Assembly (NCBI GenBank): GCA_002245135.1
Contig: NGBS01000003.1
Span: 1 to 64,000, forward strand
DNA: 64,000 nucleotides
Direction: 5' to 3'
DNA from: Proteromonas lacertae
Lineage: Eukaryota; Sar; Bigyra; Opalinata; Proteromonadidae
Position numbers and translations under genes: made by a program. Each line of letters starts with the position of its first letter. Positions within the stretch are counted from its first letter, which is position 1. This document shows positions 31,837 through 44,816 of this stretch, piece after piece. The notes beneath the pieces were generated by a model. The model was not told the origin of the DNA, did no database searches, and worked only from the letters and a program-made list of their open reading frames with translations.

Positions 31837-34800
31837 TCAAAATTCCATTAGTATATCTTTCATATTATTTAGATTAAAATCTTTTGCATACACATCTTTA
31901 ATGAATTGACATTTACAGCTATGTAATTGTATATTACCAGATAAGGTTATTTCTGTTTCATCTATAAAGAATTTTGTTATTTTTCTGTTATCTGTTGGTA
32001 ATAGTACTTCTTGCACTTTCATTTTTCCTGTTTTATTATTATCACGATTCTTTACTCCTATTAAGTGTGAAGTTATTTGATGTTCATCATTTACAATTGA
32101 TTGTTGTGAAGTGTTTCTTCTAGATGAAACAGAAATATAATAGAAGTTAGACCATTCCATTTCTAATTTTAAACATATCATACATTCTTTAATAATATCA
32201 TTACATTCTCTTTCTTCTACATCATTTACTACATGAATAAAACAATTATTTAATAAGTAAATCATTTCTCTATTCTCTAGAGTTGCTAAATGAAGCAAAT
32301 ATATTCCTTCATTCTCTTTTGATACATCACCTTCTTTTTTTGTAGTAGAGTATATATCTCCATCAAATAATTCTTTAAATTTTTCAAAATAACCTACCTT
32401 TATTCTCTCTAATCTAATACCTTTTTTTCCATCTAGCTTATCACCATAATATAAACAGTTGTACCATACTAATTCTTGAAACAACAATTGAAATAATTGA
32501 TGATCTTTTTCATCAGACAAATTATTAAATATATTTTGAATTTCTTTTACATCATCTTCTTCAGCTTTGTGTCTTATACAATCATAAATATAGTCAAATA
32601 TATCATTAGATATAAACTCCAATTCATATTCATTGATTCTATCATAACATTTACTTGTTCTATCTTCTTCTTTAAATGGTAAAGAATACTTCACTAAATA
32701 ATGACTTAATGTAGTATCAAATAATACTGTCCTATTTGCAGATATCTTTACTTCTTCTCCATTTTCGTTTGGTTCATTTGGATATAGATATGTAATTAAA
32801 AATTCTATATATCCAATACCACCTATTATTCTTTTTATACCTATTGTGTATAATTCACTCCAATAATCTTTACCATAACATTCCTTATATATTGCTGAAT
32901 AGTAGATATGTCTTGGAACATTTCCATATTTCTTATTAAATCCTTTTGCTGTATTTACTAAATCAGGAGGTAAACATTTTTCTTCCCATTCTACTATCTC
33001 TTTATCACTAAATACATCCATATAATAAAACACATTTTTACCTGGAGAAAAATAATAATTTTTATAATTCTGATAATCTGGTGAGGTTATATATAATGAA
33101 ATTAAAGAATAAACATCTCCCACATAAAGATTATATGAATCAGATATAGCTATATCCACATATTTATATTTGTCCTCATTATATGGACATATTTTTAATC
33201 CATTCAAGTAATAATGATTACCTTTCTCATCGTTTCCTTGTTTAAATATCGATGCTTGAATTGGATTTATAAACTTCCCACCTAATTTATTCACTTCTAT
33301 TTCCAACTTATTATTTAAGTCAATAATATTTTGTAACAAAAATATTATAAAGGATGTTTTTCCACATCCTGGATTTCCTCTTAATAAAATATTAATTCTT
33401 TCTTTAAATTTTGTCTCCATCATTTCTTTTTCTTTTTCTTTCATTATTCTGTCATTTTCTTCTACTTCATCATCATCATCTTCTTCTACTTCATCATCTT
33501 CTTCTTCTTCTAATTTTTCATCTTCTTCTACTTCTAATTTTTCATCTCTTTCTTCTTCAAAGAATTTAATGTTTTCTTTATCATCATTCACAAATGTTTT
33601 ATATGCACTTTTAACAGTTTCGTATATATCTGATTTGACACTTAGTTCTTTAATTACTTTGATTATATTATGTTCTTTATTATACTTATTCTTTTTTCTA
33701 ATCCATTCATTCATTTCGTTAATAATAATTCTGATGTTCAACCTAGCATCATCATTAATTTCTATATAATCCATATAGTCATTTAACTTTACAAATAAAA
33801 TATATTTCTTTAGTTCACTCCAAATTTCTTTATAAACATCTCGAATAAAGACTTTCCTTTCAGGATATTGATATACATCATATTCAATGCTTATTGTATC
33901 ATCTTTATTTATTGTCACAGGATGATCAAATATTTCGCATAAAGAATTAGTTTCTATAATTAATATATAATAATAACAGTAATAACATACTTGTACAGGA
34001 TTTACAATATTTATATAAATTGCCTTTCATTTCTTTAATATCATTAAAAGCAACATCTAATTCTTTTGTATCACATGAATTAATATCCAATTCTTTCATT
34101 TTTTTTACTTTTTCATTATTTGGATCTAACTCTATACTATCATTGATTTTTCTCAACTCATCAGTAATTATTGTTATTTTATCATCATTTGTCATTTCAT
34201 TTACATTACAATTTGTTAAATCTCTTTCAATTGTATTTGGATTGTAAAAGATTTGATTAAATGTATTTCTATCAATAACAATTTCAGGAATATCTTTCTT
34301 CTGTTCATATTTTTTAATAAGTAAATTTGAATTTTCTTTAGGTTGAAATTCTAATACAGCCTTATCTCGAATAAATCTTTTTTCTTTTACTTTTTCACTT
34401 TCAAAAGATGCTAGATACTTACGTAATTCTATTAAACTCATTTTTAATGTACTAAATTGAAGTCTTTTTGATTTTATAGAAATTATAATTTTTATTTGCT
34501 TGTCATTTAATACTATTCCTGTATTTACTCTTTTTTGGGGATTTTCATCTGAAAATTCATTCCAATTATAATTCTTTTTCATCTCCTTAATCATTCTATC
34601 TTGAAATAATCCATATTTTCCAAAGCTTACTTCACCTTCTTTAAATGGAGCTTTTACTTTATCATGATCGTATGAGACAAATATTATATTAAATATTGGA
34701 TTACATATTTCTAATTCATTTATTGCTTCATTCAAATCAATTTTTCTTATCCACTATAATAATAATAATAATAAAAATATACATTTATTATTTCTTTTTT

Positions 34801-37800
34801 CATTTCTCCTTTTCTATTATCATCCAAGTTATTGTAATATTCATCCACTAAATAATCATCTAAATCATGAACTAGTTTTCTATGATGTAAAGTAACATCA
34901 TCATTTCCTACTGTTTCTACCACTGTATTTAAACTAACTTTTATTGATTCGTTTGCTTCTTCAATATCATACATATCTACTAACTGTAGTTGCTTTTGTA
35001 AGAACAACAATTGGTAATCTAGTGAATATAATGCATATTTTAGCTGTTGAAGTAATTTTACCTCATATGTATGTAAATCAGAAGATAATTTCTTCATTTC
35101 ATCAGTTTTTTCAAAGTGTTTTTTTAGTTCATTATTTAAACTACATAACCTAATCTCAAATAATATTTTATCATTGTTTGTTGTTTCTAACAATTGCATA
35201 AATGATCTGAACAGTTTCTCCTTTATATACAACTCATTCTGTAACTCATCTAGTTGAAGTAATTCTGGAATAGTTTGTAGTTTATATATTTCATTCTTTA
35301 ATATTTCTATTCGATTTGGCATTATAAAATCCAGTAATTCTTCTATTTGTTTCTTTAAAATTAGTATTTGATCTGAAGGTAATGTATTTTGTAATGTTTC
35401 TAATTGATTGTTTAATTTTGCTATCTGATCTGATGGTGATATTCCATTTTGTAATGATTGTATTACACTCTGTAATACATTTTTTTGAATTTCTGGTATT
35501 TTATTTTGCAAATTTTGTATTTCAAGCTGTAATATTCCTGCTGTATCTGCAGCTAATTCATTCTGTAACTTTTGCTGTAATATTTGTATCTGAATTTGTG
35601 GTACTTCATTAAATAATCTCATTATTTGATTCTTTAATGTATTTATTTGATCTGATGTTAATTCATTTAGTAATGTTTCTATGTGTTTATTTAATTCTTC
35701 TATCTGATCTGATGGTGATATTCCATTTTGTAATGACTGTATTACACTTTGTAATATAAACTTTTGAACTTCTGGTATTTCATTCTGTAATTCTTTTTCC
35801 ATATTATATAATCTATCTATATAAATCTTCAAATCTTCGTTTTCATTTTGCCTATAACTATCTTCATATTCTTTTATGTAATTTTGGAATTTTGTAATAT
35901 GAATTTGTGGTACTTCATATAATAATCTATTCATTAGATTCTTTAATGTTTCTATTTGATATGGTGATAGAAGCAATGTTAGTATTTGATTGAGGATTAT
36001 TATCTGTCCAATTTGTGCTAATTCTTTCATTTTATTTTGTAATATACCTAATACAATTTTTGGTTGTTCATTATAATGTTTCTCTAACATTGCGATTTGA
36101 AGCAGATGAAGATTCTGTATTGCAAGTATTTGGTTGTCCAACTTAGTAATTGTGGGTGATAATTTTTCTGATAATGAACATATCTGTGTAGAATAAATAT
36201 CCATTATGTTATATAATGATGTTGTTAAATCATTTAGGTCTGGAATATTTGATAATTTATCCTTTAGCAATAATATTAAGTAGTTCAATTCTTGTGGTTT
36301 TTTATTCAAATGAATTAATTTATTCTTTAATTCTTGTAACTGGATTGATAAATCATCAATTTTTATGTTGCTTAGTCTCTCAAACTGCATGAAAATTGTA
36401 TCATGTGCTGTAGTAATTTCATCTGATAAATACTTAATAAAAGCATCTGTCGTTTCTTCCAATGTTTTTATATCAGCAGTTAATGTTTGTATTTTGGGAG
36501 ATAAAGAAGTAGTACTAGCTGCATTTAAGGTAGCTGGTGAATTTGATAATACTGATTTTATCTCTTCTGCTATATTCTTCCATATCAATAATTGGTTTTT
36601 GCATTTATTTTTTCCATTTATTAATGTTTTTATTTGTACTGATCAATGTATTAATTCTTCCTTCTATTAATGACACTATATCATTATCTTCTATTCTTTT
36701 TTCTATTCTATTATTTAATTTAACCATATCTTCATTATTTATATTGGAATTTAGTACTGTAAATTTATTGATATCACTATCCAAAACATCCTTGAATTGC
36801 TTCTTCCAATCATCATTATACACATCAAGAAAACTTGATTCAATGTATTTTCTGCAGGTGATTTCATTAATCAAAAACTAAATTAATAAAAATAAGATAA
36901 AATATACATAACTTTCACATAATATTCTCTTTCTTTCATCTATCAATAATTTATATTTTTCTTTCAATTCATTGGGTATATAACCGTTATGATACAATGA
37001 AGATGATATTACCTCTTCATTTCTATCATTAGCGTTGTTAAATTCTCTCAAAAACTCTATTATTTCGCTTTTACGTTGATGATACAACATCTATTCAAAG
37101 TATAATAATTATACATTTATACATTTAATAACACTATTACAGTATTTACAGTAGGATGATTATCTGCTATTGTCATTTGTACAGGAGTAAAACTAAATTT
37201 ATTAATCATACAGCCATCAATTCCTGGAAAATCTGAGATTTCACTAAAATCTATGTATAATTCATGAATATCTTTACTAACTTTATCCTCATAATTATTA
37301 ATATCATCTGTCAATTTATCCATATAATGCTTATGCGCAGGAATTGATATAACATCATTATTCATACTTCTATTAGCAAAAATAATATGAATCATTCTTT
37401 CAAAAACATTACCATTTCTTCCTTTCCTAAACACATTATATAATTCTTCATAATTCTCTGGGTTATTAAAATGATTATGTAAAATAATTTTGGCTATTTT
37501 ATCTGATAAAAACTTCAATCGATCAGGAATGCCATTAACTTTATCCACATCATAAATAAAGTACCTTTCGTTATATTTTTGTGGAATAAATACAGGTAAT
37601 CCTATATTCCTATTAAATGCTAATTCATGGTAAGGAAATGAGGGTAATAAACATTTGCTAAATCTTTCATAGATTATTTTTTCTTCATCACTCAATTGAG
37701 TTATATAAAACTGTATTGCAGCTCTTTTATTACTCATAATTTTGCACTTAGTTGCATTTGGAGAGCTGACCATTACTACTACTTCATCATTACTAAACTC

Positions 37801-38235
37801 ATCTTCTCTAATTTGAAAATTATCACTTATGATTATCGTTTTTCTTTTAGTAGAGGGTAGTTGATATGTATTTTCAAATTTTACACCATAAGCTTCTCGA
37901 AAAAGATAGTCTGTATGGATTGTGTTTGAATCACAAAATAGAACGATGTTATATTCTTTGAAATCTTTATCCATGTTGAAACAAAATGCCAGAAAACAAC
38001 TCAATGTGGTCTTACCAAGTTGTTCATTACCATAAACCAGGAAGCACTTTTGAATTTTGGAGTGTTTACCTATTTGAATTATTCTTTTCATCTCACTATA
38101 TATTTTCTTGAAGCAGTCTCTCATTAAAATGAATGTTTCCTTATCTGCACATATCTCAACTCCTTCATTTATATAATCGGTAATAACCGTTAAATCATTA
38201 ATATTACCATAAGATGATATAGTATACTCACACAT
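31837..38235 (-). CDS. Giant Crinkler/RHS-like protein: NTPase B - nuclease - coiled coil - NTPase A
   Basis: Six exons joined in phase through introns at 37091-37140, 36878-36907, 36570-36639, 34754-34792 and 33954-33990; about 2,000 residues. Part 1 has P-loop GNEQLGKTTL, Walker B IIISDN, a MVSSPNATK sensor and then FPGIDGCMI..VQMTIADNHP, matching the PD-(D/E)xK nuclease of RHS and Crinkler proteins (F-x-x-xD..QxT-x3-H). Part 2 is a long coiled coil with repeated LQNGISPSDQI blocks. Part 3 is a second NTPase with GNPGCGKTSF, an acidic insert, YITSPDYQNY and KYGNVPRHIYY, the latter as in RHS/Crinkler NTPases. Crinkler and RHS proteins are linked to transposon interaction, genome conflict or effector functions. 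The first exon could be a separate gene if the 50-nt gap is not an intron. Confidence 0.7.
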
Positions 38236-38896
38236 TTTTCAATTTGAATGAATAGCCAATCAAATAGCTCAAAGAAATAACCAATCAAAATTCGTAATTC
38301 TATTTTTTAGCATTTCGTTTTTCACATGATATGTAATGAGATGAAGGATAATATTTTATGGTTTGATTTTTATAATGGTGTTATAATTAGTTCTACACTA
38401 TTGAGTGATGTGATGTAATTTCTGTTTATGTAGTTGTATGTACTTTAGTGATGTCAGTTTTATATATAGTTCTTATTATTTTCTGCATTAAAGATACACA
38501 CAGATTAAATTGATATTTCTACACATTACACTCATTTTTATGCTGTGAGTGAGTTAAACTCATTTGAACTGCCTATCGAAACTGTTATATAATACATATA
38601 GTGTAGCATTCTACTAACAGCTGTACAAATATTATCTTCTTCAAACTCTTTCATTTATTCTTCAAATGATTTTATGAATATTTTTAATGTTTCTAAATAG
38701 TCATCCATATTATAGTAAAACAACAGGATATGAGATAATTCAAAACAAAAAAGTGAATTTGAAAGATTGCTTGTTTAACTACTATTTGTTGTTCTGTTTC
38801 AAAGCTGTGTGAATGGATTGTATTACGGTGATTAAATAATAGTAAAAAGACTGTTAATGAGTTTAGAGAGTTGTTCCAACTATGGGTAGCATTACA
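38236..38896. other. Intergenic region between the two Crinkler/RHS-like genes
   Basis: The left end carries paired CCAAT boxes. At about 38610-38705, read on the minus strand, is a short frame MDDYLETLKIFIKSFEE, stop, then MKEFEEDNICTAVSRML, which looks like a dead coding fragment. The rest is AT-rich with no recognisable feature. Confidence 0.4.
38256..38285. promoter_or_regulatory. Paired CCAAT boxes upstream of the 38235 start
   Basis: CCAAT at 38256-38260 and 38281-38285, 25 bp apart, in blocks gaatagCCAATcaaatagct and aaCCAATcaaaattcgt. The same two blocks recur upstream of the sister gene at 43.6 kb. Their start is only about 21 bp from the predicted ATG, so they may overlap the transcription start. 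Confidence 0.55.
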
Positions 38897-41800
38897 TCAA
38901 TTTAGTTTTTCATCTAACAATTTTTTTAATTCTTCTAAATTATTTAAGTTTATTCCTAAATCTTCTTCTGTCTTTAATTTTTTGATTTTATCAACTATAT
39001 CACTAGGAAAATGGTTAGAATTATTCATCACAAAAAATATAATTCTTTCATAGAGCAATCCTGCTATAGGCCAAGTTGGATTATCACATAACATTTTTAT
39101 CTTTCTTTCACAATCATCTTTTTCTTTGATAGTAAATACTTCATCATATACCATCTTTTCTATTGTTTGAGATATAAATCTAAGATTATCAGATTTAGTT
39201 ACATCATTTTCATCTGTTTCATATATAAATATTCTTTCATAATCTGTCATTGATAAAGAAGAATTAGTTATACCTTTCATAATTTCACTTATCAGATCTA
39301 TATTTACTTTTGGCATATCGCTATAGATAGTATCTCTGGTATTTTTATAATATCCTATAACACCTCCATAATATTCATAGTTATTTAACATTTTTGTACA
39401 AACATCTTCATCATCTTGAATAGTATCTAAGCTATCATTATTCACATTTATGTTACGATTATTATCATCTTGGCAATTATCATTATCATTTGATTGATCG
39501 ATCAGAGATTTATATTTAGTAAATGTTCTTTTGGTGATGTTAGTATAATTTTTACTTTCTAATTTTATTACCTTTTTCACTTCTTTTATAGTGAATGGAG
39601 GTATATACATCACTAGAGGACATCTTTTACTCTGAAATGTTTCACACTTTTCATCATATGAATCAGCTAACATTATTATCATTTTTGCATCACTATAATC
39701 ATCTTCACCTACAGAAATCCCATCAACAATAACAATATATGGCTCAATTATATCCTTACCAAAATCAACATCTTCTGATTTATCATTTTTACTTCTATAT
39801 TTCAAAAATACTTCAACAGATTTTCCTTTCTCTATAGCTTTTCCCATAATTTTATATCGAAGAATATGAGCTAAAACAGTTTTACCAATTTTTGCATTAC
39901 CAAATATTAAATAATTTCTTTGATATGAAAAATTAAAATCATCTTTACATATAATATCCAACATATCATTAAAACATTTTCTCATTAAATAAATTCGATT
40001 ATTATTTCCTACATATACATCAAAATCTTTTGCTTCTTCCTCCTCTTTGTTTTTTATTCTCTCTTCTTCTTCCTTTCTCTCATCCTGTTTCTTTTTCATC
40101 TCTTCATCTTCAATTTCGGTTATATCATATTTTTCAGGTAATGTATTTCCTTTCATTACACAATAAAAAAAATTACCACTCTTATTTTTACTGTAGTCCT
40201 ATTTTATAATAATAATAATAATATATATATATATATTATACTTTTATTGATGTATTTATTTCATTTTGATAATTACTCTTATTGAACTTAGTTTTACCAT
40301 CGTCTAATGTACCATCCTCTAATAATACTTTAATAAATACTCCATCCATAATTAGGTCAAAAAAATTACTTTCATCCAAAATAAAATAAACGATATTTCT
40401 TGCTTTTTCCGGATAATAAGCAGATAATTCTTTTTTTGAATCGAATTTGAAATTAGGATCATAATAGCAATCTTCTTTCATACTTAATTCATATGCTATG
40501 ATTTGTTTTAATGCCATTCTTTTCATATACCTCTCAGTAATTGAATTATACTTATTCATCACTACTTTAAGTTGTTCACTACTGTTAGGTGGAAAGAATT
40601 TACAATTAATATAGTTTTCAACTGAATTGGATGTATATATTAATTTCTTATCTGGTTTTAATATTTTAAATCCTAAATCATTATCCATTTTTTGCTTCAA
40701 ATTGAATTTCAATATAATGTTAGATAAGGGATATATTAGCAAATTATCCTTTTTTTGATACTTATTTATATAATCTTTATAACCAATACAACCTATAACT
40801 CTTTGAATCAATTTCTTATAATAATCCCAGTAATCTTTTTTATAGTTTTCATTATATAAATAATGGTAATATATTTGTCGAGGAATGTTTCCATATCTTT
40901 CACATACTTTTTCAAATTCAGCATCTTTATTAAAACAAATACACTTTTCAAACCACTCCTTAACTTCATCAGGTGATAATGAATCAAAATATAGTTCTTT
41001 ACATGATTTATCATATTTATCATAGTTGTCACTATCAGGTGAACTAATTGAAATGACTCTGTTACTTAAGTTAAACTCTTTATTGAATGTGTCAACTATT
41101 ATTATTGAATTTTTAATATCTTTCAATGGAATTTGAATTTTAAAAATAACACCATCCTTTAATAAATATATTTTCTTTTCATCATCAGTTCCATGCCTCT
41201 TTCCTTTTATTACATAAATATCTTTTAATTTTCCTTCTATTCCTCTCCATTTTTCATTTAAAATATAATCATTTTTATTTTTTATTAATTTATCAACATA
41301 TTCTTGAGTTCTCTTAAGTTCATCACTCTTTGGTTTTAATAATAACAATAATCTTTTAATGAGATTCTTATCTGCCATTTTTTCTTTTATTCTTAATGAT
41401 AATTCATATACATTTTCAAGTATATTTTTATTATCACATGAAAGGATAAAATTTATCAACTTTTTCTCATCAATTATTTCATCTTCTTTTAATTGACAGT
41501 AATTAATTCTGTTAGACATTAGATTTATAGTGTTCTGAACAAACTTTAAAACCTCCTCTTTATTTGGATGTAATGAATCAGAAGAAATTTCATCATCATC
41601 TTCTTCTTCCATATTATTCTCTTTGTTTACTTCTTCAATAATTAATTTTAATTTTCCATATGTATTTTTAATTTCTTCTTTCATTGTATTGATTATAATT
41701 TTGTAATTTTCTTTATTCACAACTTTTAAACCTAATTCATTTAGTATATTTTTAATACCTTTAATTTCTTTAGTTAACTCTTCCATCTTACATAAATTCT

Positions 41801-43514
41801 TGATGAAGAATAGTAGAACATATATAAACGATGTTTTACCAATACCTGGTTGACCTGTTACTATTATATTGGGTATTCTATTGAATTTATTTATTGATAA
41901 ACATTTACAAATATCTTTAAACATTTCATAATAGCATTCTCTTAAATATATTTTTCTCTTTGGAAATTGAAATATTGGTGTTGATGTTGAAAATTCTAAA
42001 CATTTCTTGCTTTCATCACTTTGATCTATTCTCAAACTGTTTATTACTTCTACAAAACTATCTGGTGAATCAAGTAATCTTGAATTATCATGAAAATATT
42101 TCAATAACACTAATAATTCATTTATACTTCCACTCTTATACACATATTCATTTCTATTTGCTCCTAATGAAAATGTAGAGTTTATAAAATCCTTTACACT
42201 ATCAATATCATAATGTGAGTTGTTTTTAATTAAATTTGATAGATATTCAATCATATAATATTTCTTATAATTATATATTCCATATATTGTATTTGGTACA
42301 ATTACTTCATTTATCACATCATCACCTATTCTAACATTCATTCCATTTATAACAACTTCATCACCAACAACACGAACATCATAATTCTGTAATTCAATAT
42401 TCTCATATAAATTGTAATAATTTCTTTCTTTATAGTATTCTATTAATCTAACAGAAGCATCACTACCACCAGCAATAATATATGGATATATTGGAGTAGG
42501 TAAGTTTGCTGATATTAGCTCCACAGTACCATTTCCTTGTTTAATCAACATTATCTTTTTATTCATATCATATATCAGTTCATATTTTCTTCCTACTACA
42601 CCACTAATATTTGGTATTGGTGTTGATATACTGTTTTCAATCTTCTGAGATAAACCTTCTAATAATTTAATGTATGGATATATCTCATATGATGAATCTA
42701 GATTTTCACAATAACCAAAACTAATACCTTCACTACCAATACTCAATATTTCAAAATAGAAATGATAAATTCCATCTTCCATACCTACATCTATCATATT
42801 TTTCACTTCGTTTAATACATAACTATTATATCTATTATCATCACCTTCAAACACTTTATTACACATAACATAATCAATTTTCTCAGTGTAAGCATTTTTA
42901 TTATTATATAATTCTCCTCTTTCTAAGTACATAGTAATAACATTATTTTTGCCTATCAGTAATGTATCTGTTTTTACAATTTCATATCTTTGTATCATGA
43001 ATGGTGGAATATACCAATAATCACCCCATCCAAATTCACAACCTTTGTATCTTATTATATATGGAGTAACTATTAATGGTAAATCTTTCAATATCTGTTT
43101 TTTTAATCCATCTCCACATCTGATAAACATTGTCTTTCTATTCATATCATATATTAATTCATATTCAACACCTTCTTCGGCTTTAATACCTGGTATATTT
43201 TCTGAATGATCATTGTGAATCACTTCAGCTGAATCAGCTTTTAACTTAATATAACCACACTTCATTTCAAATTCTGATTTATAATGATATCCAAAACATA
43301 TATAATTATTCAATTTCACAATTGCAAATTGTAAACGATGAACTCCTTCACTCATTGGATGATTATACATTATTATTTCTTCCTTACCACTATCAATACG
43401 CTTAACTCCTTCTTGATGCTGTTCTTTATGTTTCCTCTTGTAAGCCGTAGTATCAGATCCATATCCACTTACACTATAAAAAAAATCACTCAAATAGTTT
43501 ACAATTACATCCAT
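38897..43514 (-). CDS. Giant Crinkler/RHS-like protein: SPRY-SPRY-NTPase A-NTPase B
   Basis: The ATG at 43514 starts a first exon to about 40244. A 43-nt intron (GTATAATATA..AAAATAG) joins in phase to DYSKNKSGNFFYCVMKG and the rest, about 1,520 residues in all. Two SPRY-like domains lie at about residues 45-165 and 225-350, each with an ELIYDMN[RK]K segment and PYI. NTPase A has GQPGIGKTSF, SISSPDSDNY and RYGNIPRQIYY. NTPase B has GNAKIGKTVL, Walker B IVIVDG and the LLYERIIFF helix that precedes the nuclease in relatives; here the protein stops before any nuclease. SPRY domains bind protein ligands, so a recognition-plus-NTPase role is plausible (inference). If the intron is wrong, the last 419 residues form a separate gene starting at 40156. 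Confidence 0.7.
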
Positions 43515-44064
43515 TTTCAAAATCTGAACTGTATATATTCCTATACTTCAAAAATTTATAAAATAATGATATCAGGAAACCTTATAGATGAGTTAATGTA
43601 ATTTGAATGAATAGCCAATGAAATATCTCCAAGTGTAACCAATCAAATAGCTTAATAGAATAACCAATTAAATCTCTTAAAATTAACCAATCAAAATTCG
43701 TGATTTTTAGATAAATAATTCATTCTCTTTATTGAGAATATAATGATCAGAATAATAATTTTTGCTGATATATGTTAATAAAATTCACATGTATTCACTA
43801 TATGTTCACTATATTCATCCAATTGAAACAATCTAGAGGGATGGACAAAAGATGAACAACAACCCATCGAAATTGAGTTATTCTTAAGTTAGTTCAATAC
43901 TCTCTTCTCTTTAATTTATGAAAATACAGTAGTAAAAGGTAATATTGAATGGAATACATCATCTGACAATAATTAATCTTTTTCATATAAACAGCTTTTC
44001 AATCAATAAACATTTTCATATAAAGAATATAATATATTTACACATAATAATAATAATAATAAAT
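43515..44064. other. Intergenic region 5' of the SPRY-NTPase gene
   Basis: Contains the four-copy CCAAT array at 43615-43691; the remainder is AT-rich without coding potential. It also includes the 3' flank of the ZIP transporter gene. Confidence 0.5.
43615..43691. promoter_or_regulatory. Four CCAAT boxes at ~24-bp spacing
   Basis: CCAAT at 43615, 43639, 43664 and 43687, all on the plus strand, 24, 25 and 23 bp apart. Flanks are related (gaatagCCAATgaaat, aaCCAATcaaatagct, aaCCAATtaaatctct, aaCCAATcaaaattcgt). The outermost two blocks match those upstream of the 38235 start. CCAAT is the target of NF-Y, and NF-YA is encoded at 62.7-63.9 kb. Confidence 0.65.
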
Positions 44065-44754
44065 TTAATGAGCTCCAAATTTAATTAAAAAGTGTAAACT
44101 TAAAAACATTACTAATTGTCCCAAAATATTTGAAACAACAGCCTCAGAAGGTTTAATATATTCAAAACTCGTAGGAATTAATTCAACTAAACACAACATA
44201 ATCATAATTCCTGCAACCACAGCATTTAACACAGCCATTATATATTCAGTCAAATATGCATTAAATAAATAACCAAATACAATAGCAGCTAATGGTTCTG
44301 TTATTGAACTAAAGAAATTATAAGTTAATGCTTTCATTTTACTACATATATATAATAATAATAATAATATATATAATACTTTCCTGATGCTGCATATATT
44401 GGTAATGTCACTGCAATTCCTTCAGGAATATTGTGTAATCCAATTGCTATTGTTACAGCTAAACCTCTTCCCATACACTATTTATATAATAATAATAATA
44501 ATAATAATACTGTAGTAATAAAATGAGTAAATTCACTTAAAGAATCCATCATATGACTTGAATCACATTGAGCTATATAAAAAATAAAATAATATATATA
44601 TACAAACTACACTTGCATTATAAACAATTAATCCTTCTGGAAAATTGTGTAAAGTTATTCCTAATGCTGCTATTAGACCAGTAGTAAATAATTTCTGTCT
44701 CATATTCTTTGTTTCTTGTATATTCTTATTACTATTTTCATCTGTTGTTATTGA

Positions 44755-44816
<62 letters not shown>

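Noticed and set aside
34747-36588. Independent coiled-coil gene
   Set aside because: Both ends match short introns that keep phase with the flanking NTPase exons.
40156-40243. Separate gene starting at the ATG at 40156
   Set aside because: The upstream sequence is open in the same frame back to a perfect GTATAATA..AATAG intron that joins in phase to the SPRY-NTPase exon; a single gene is more likely.
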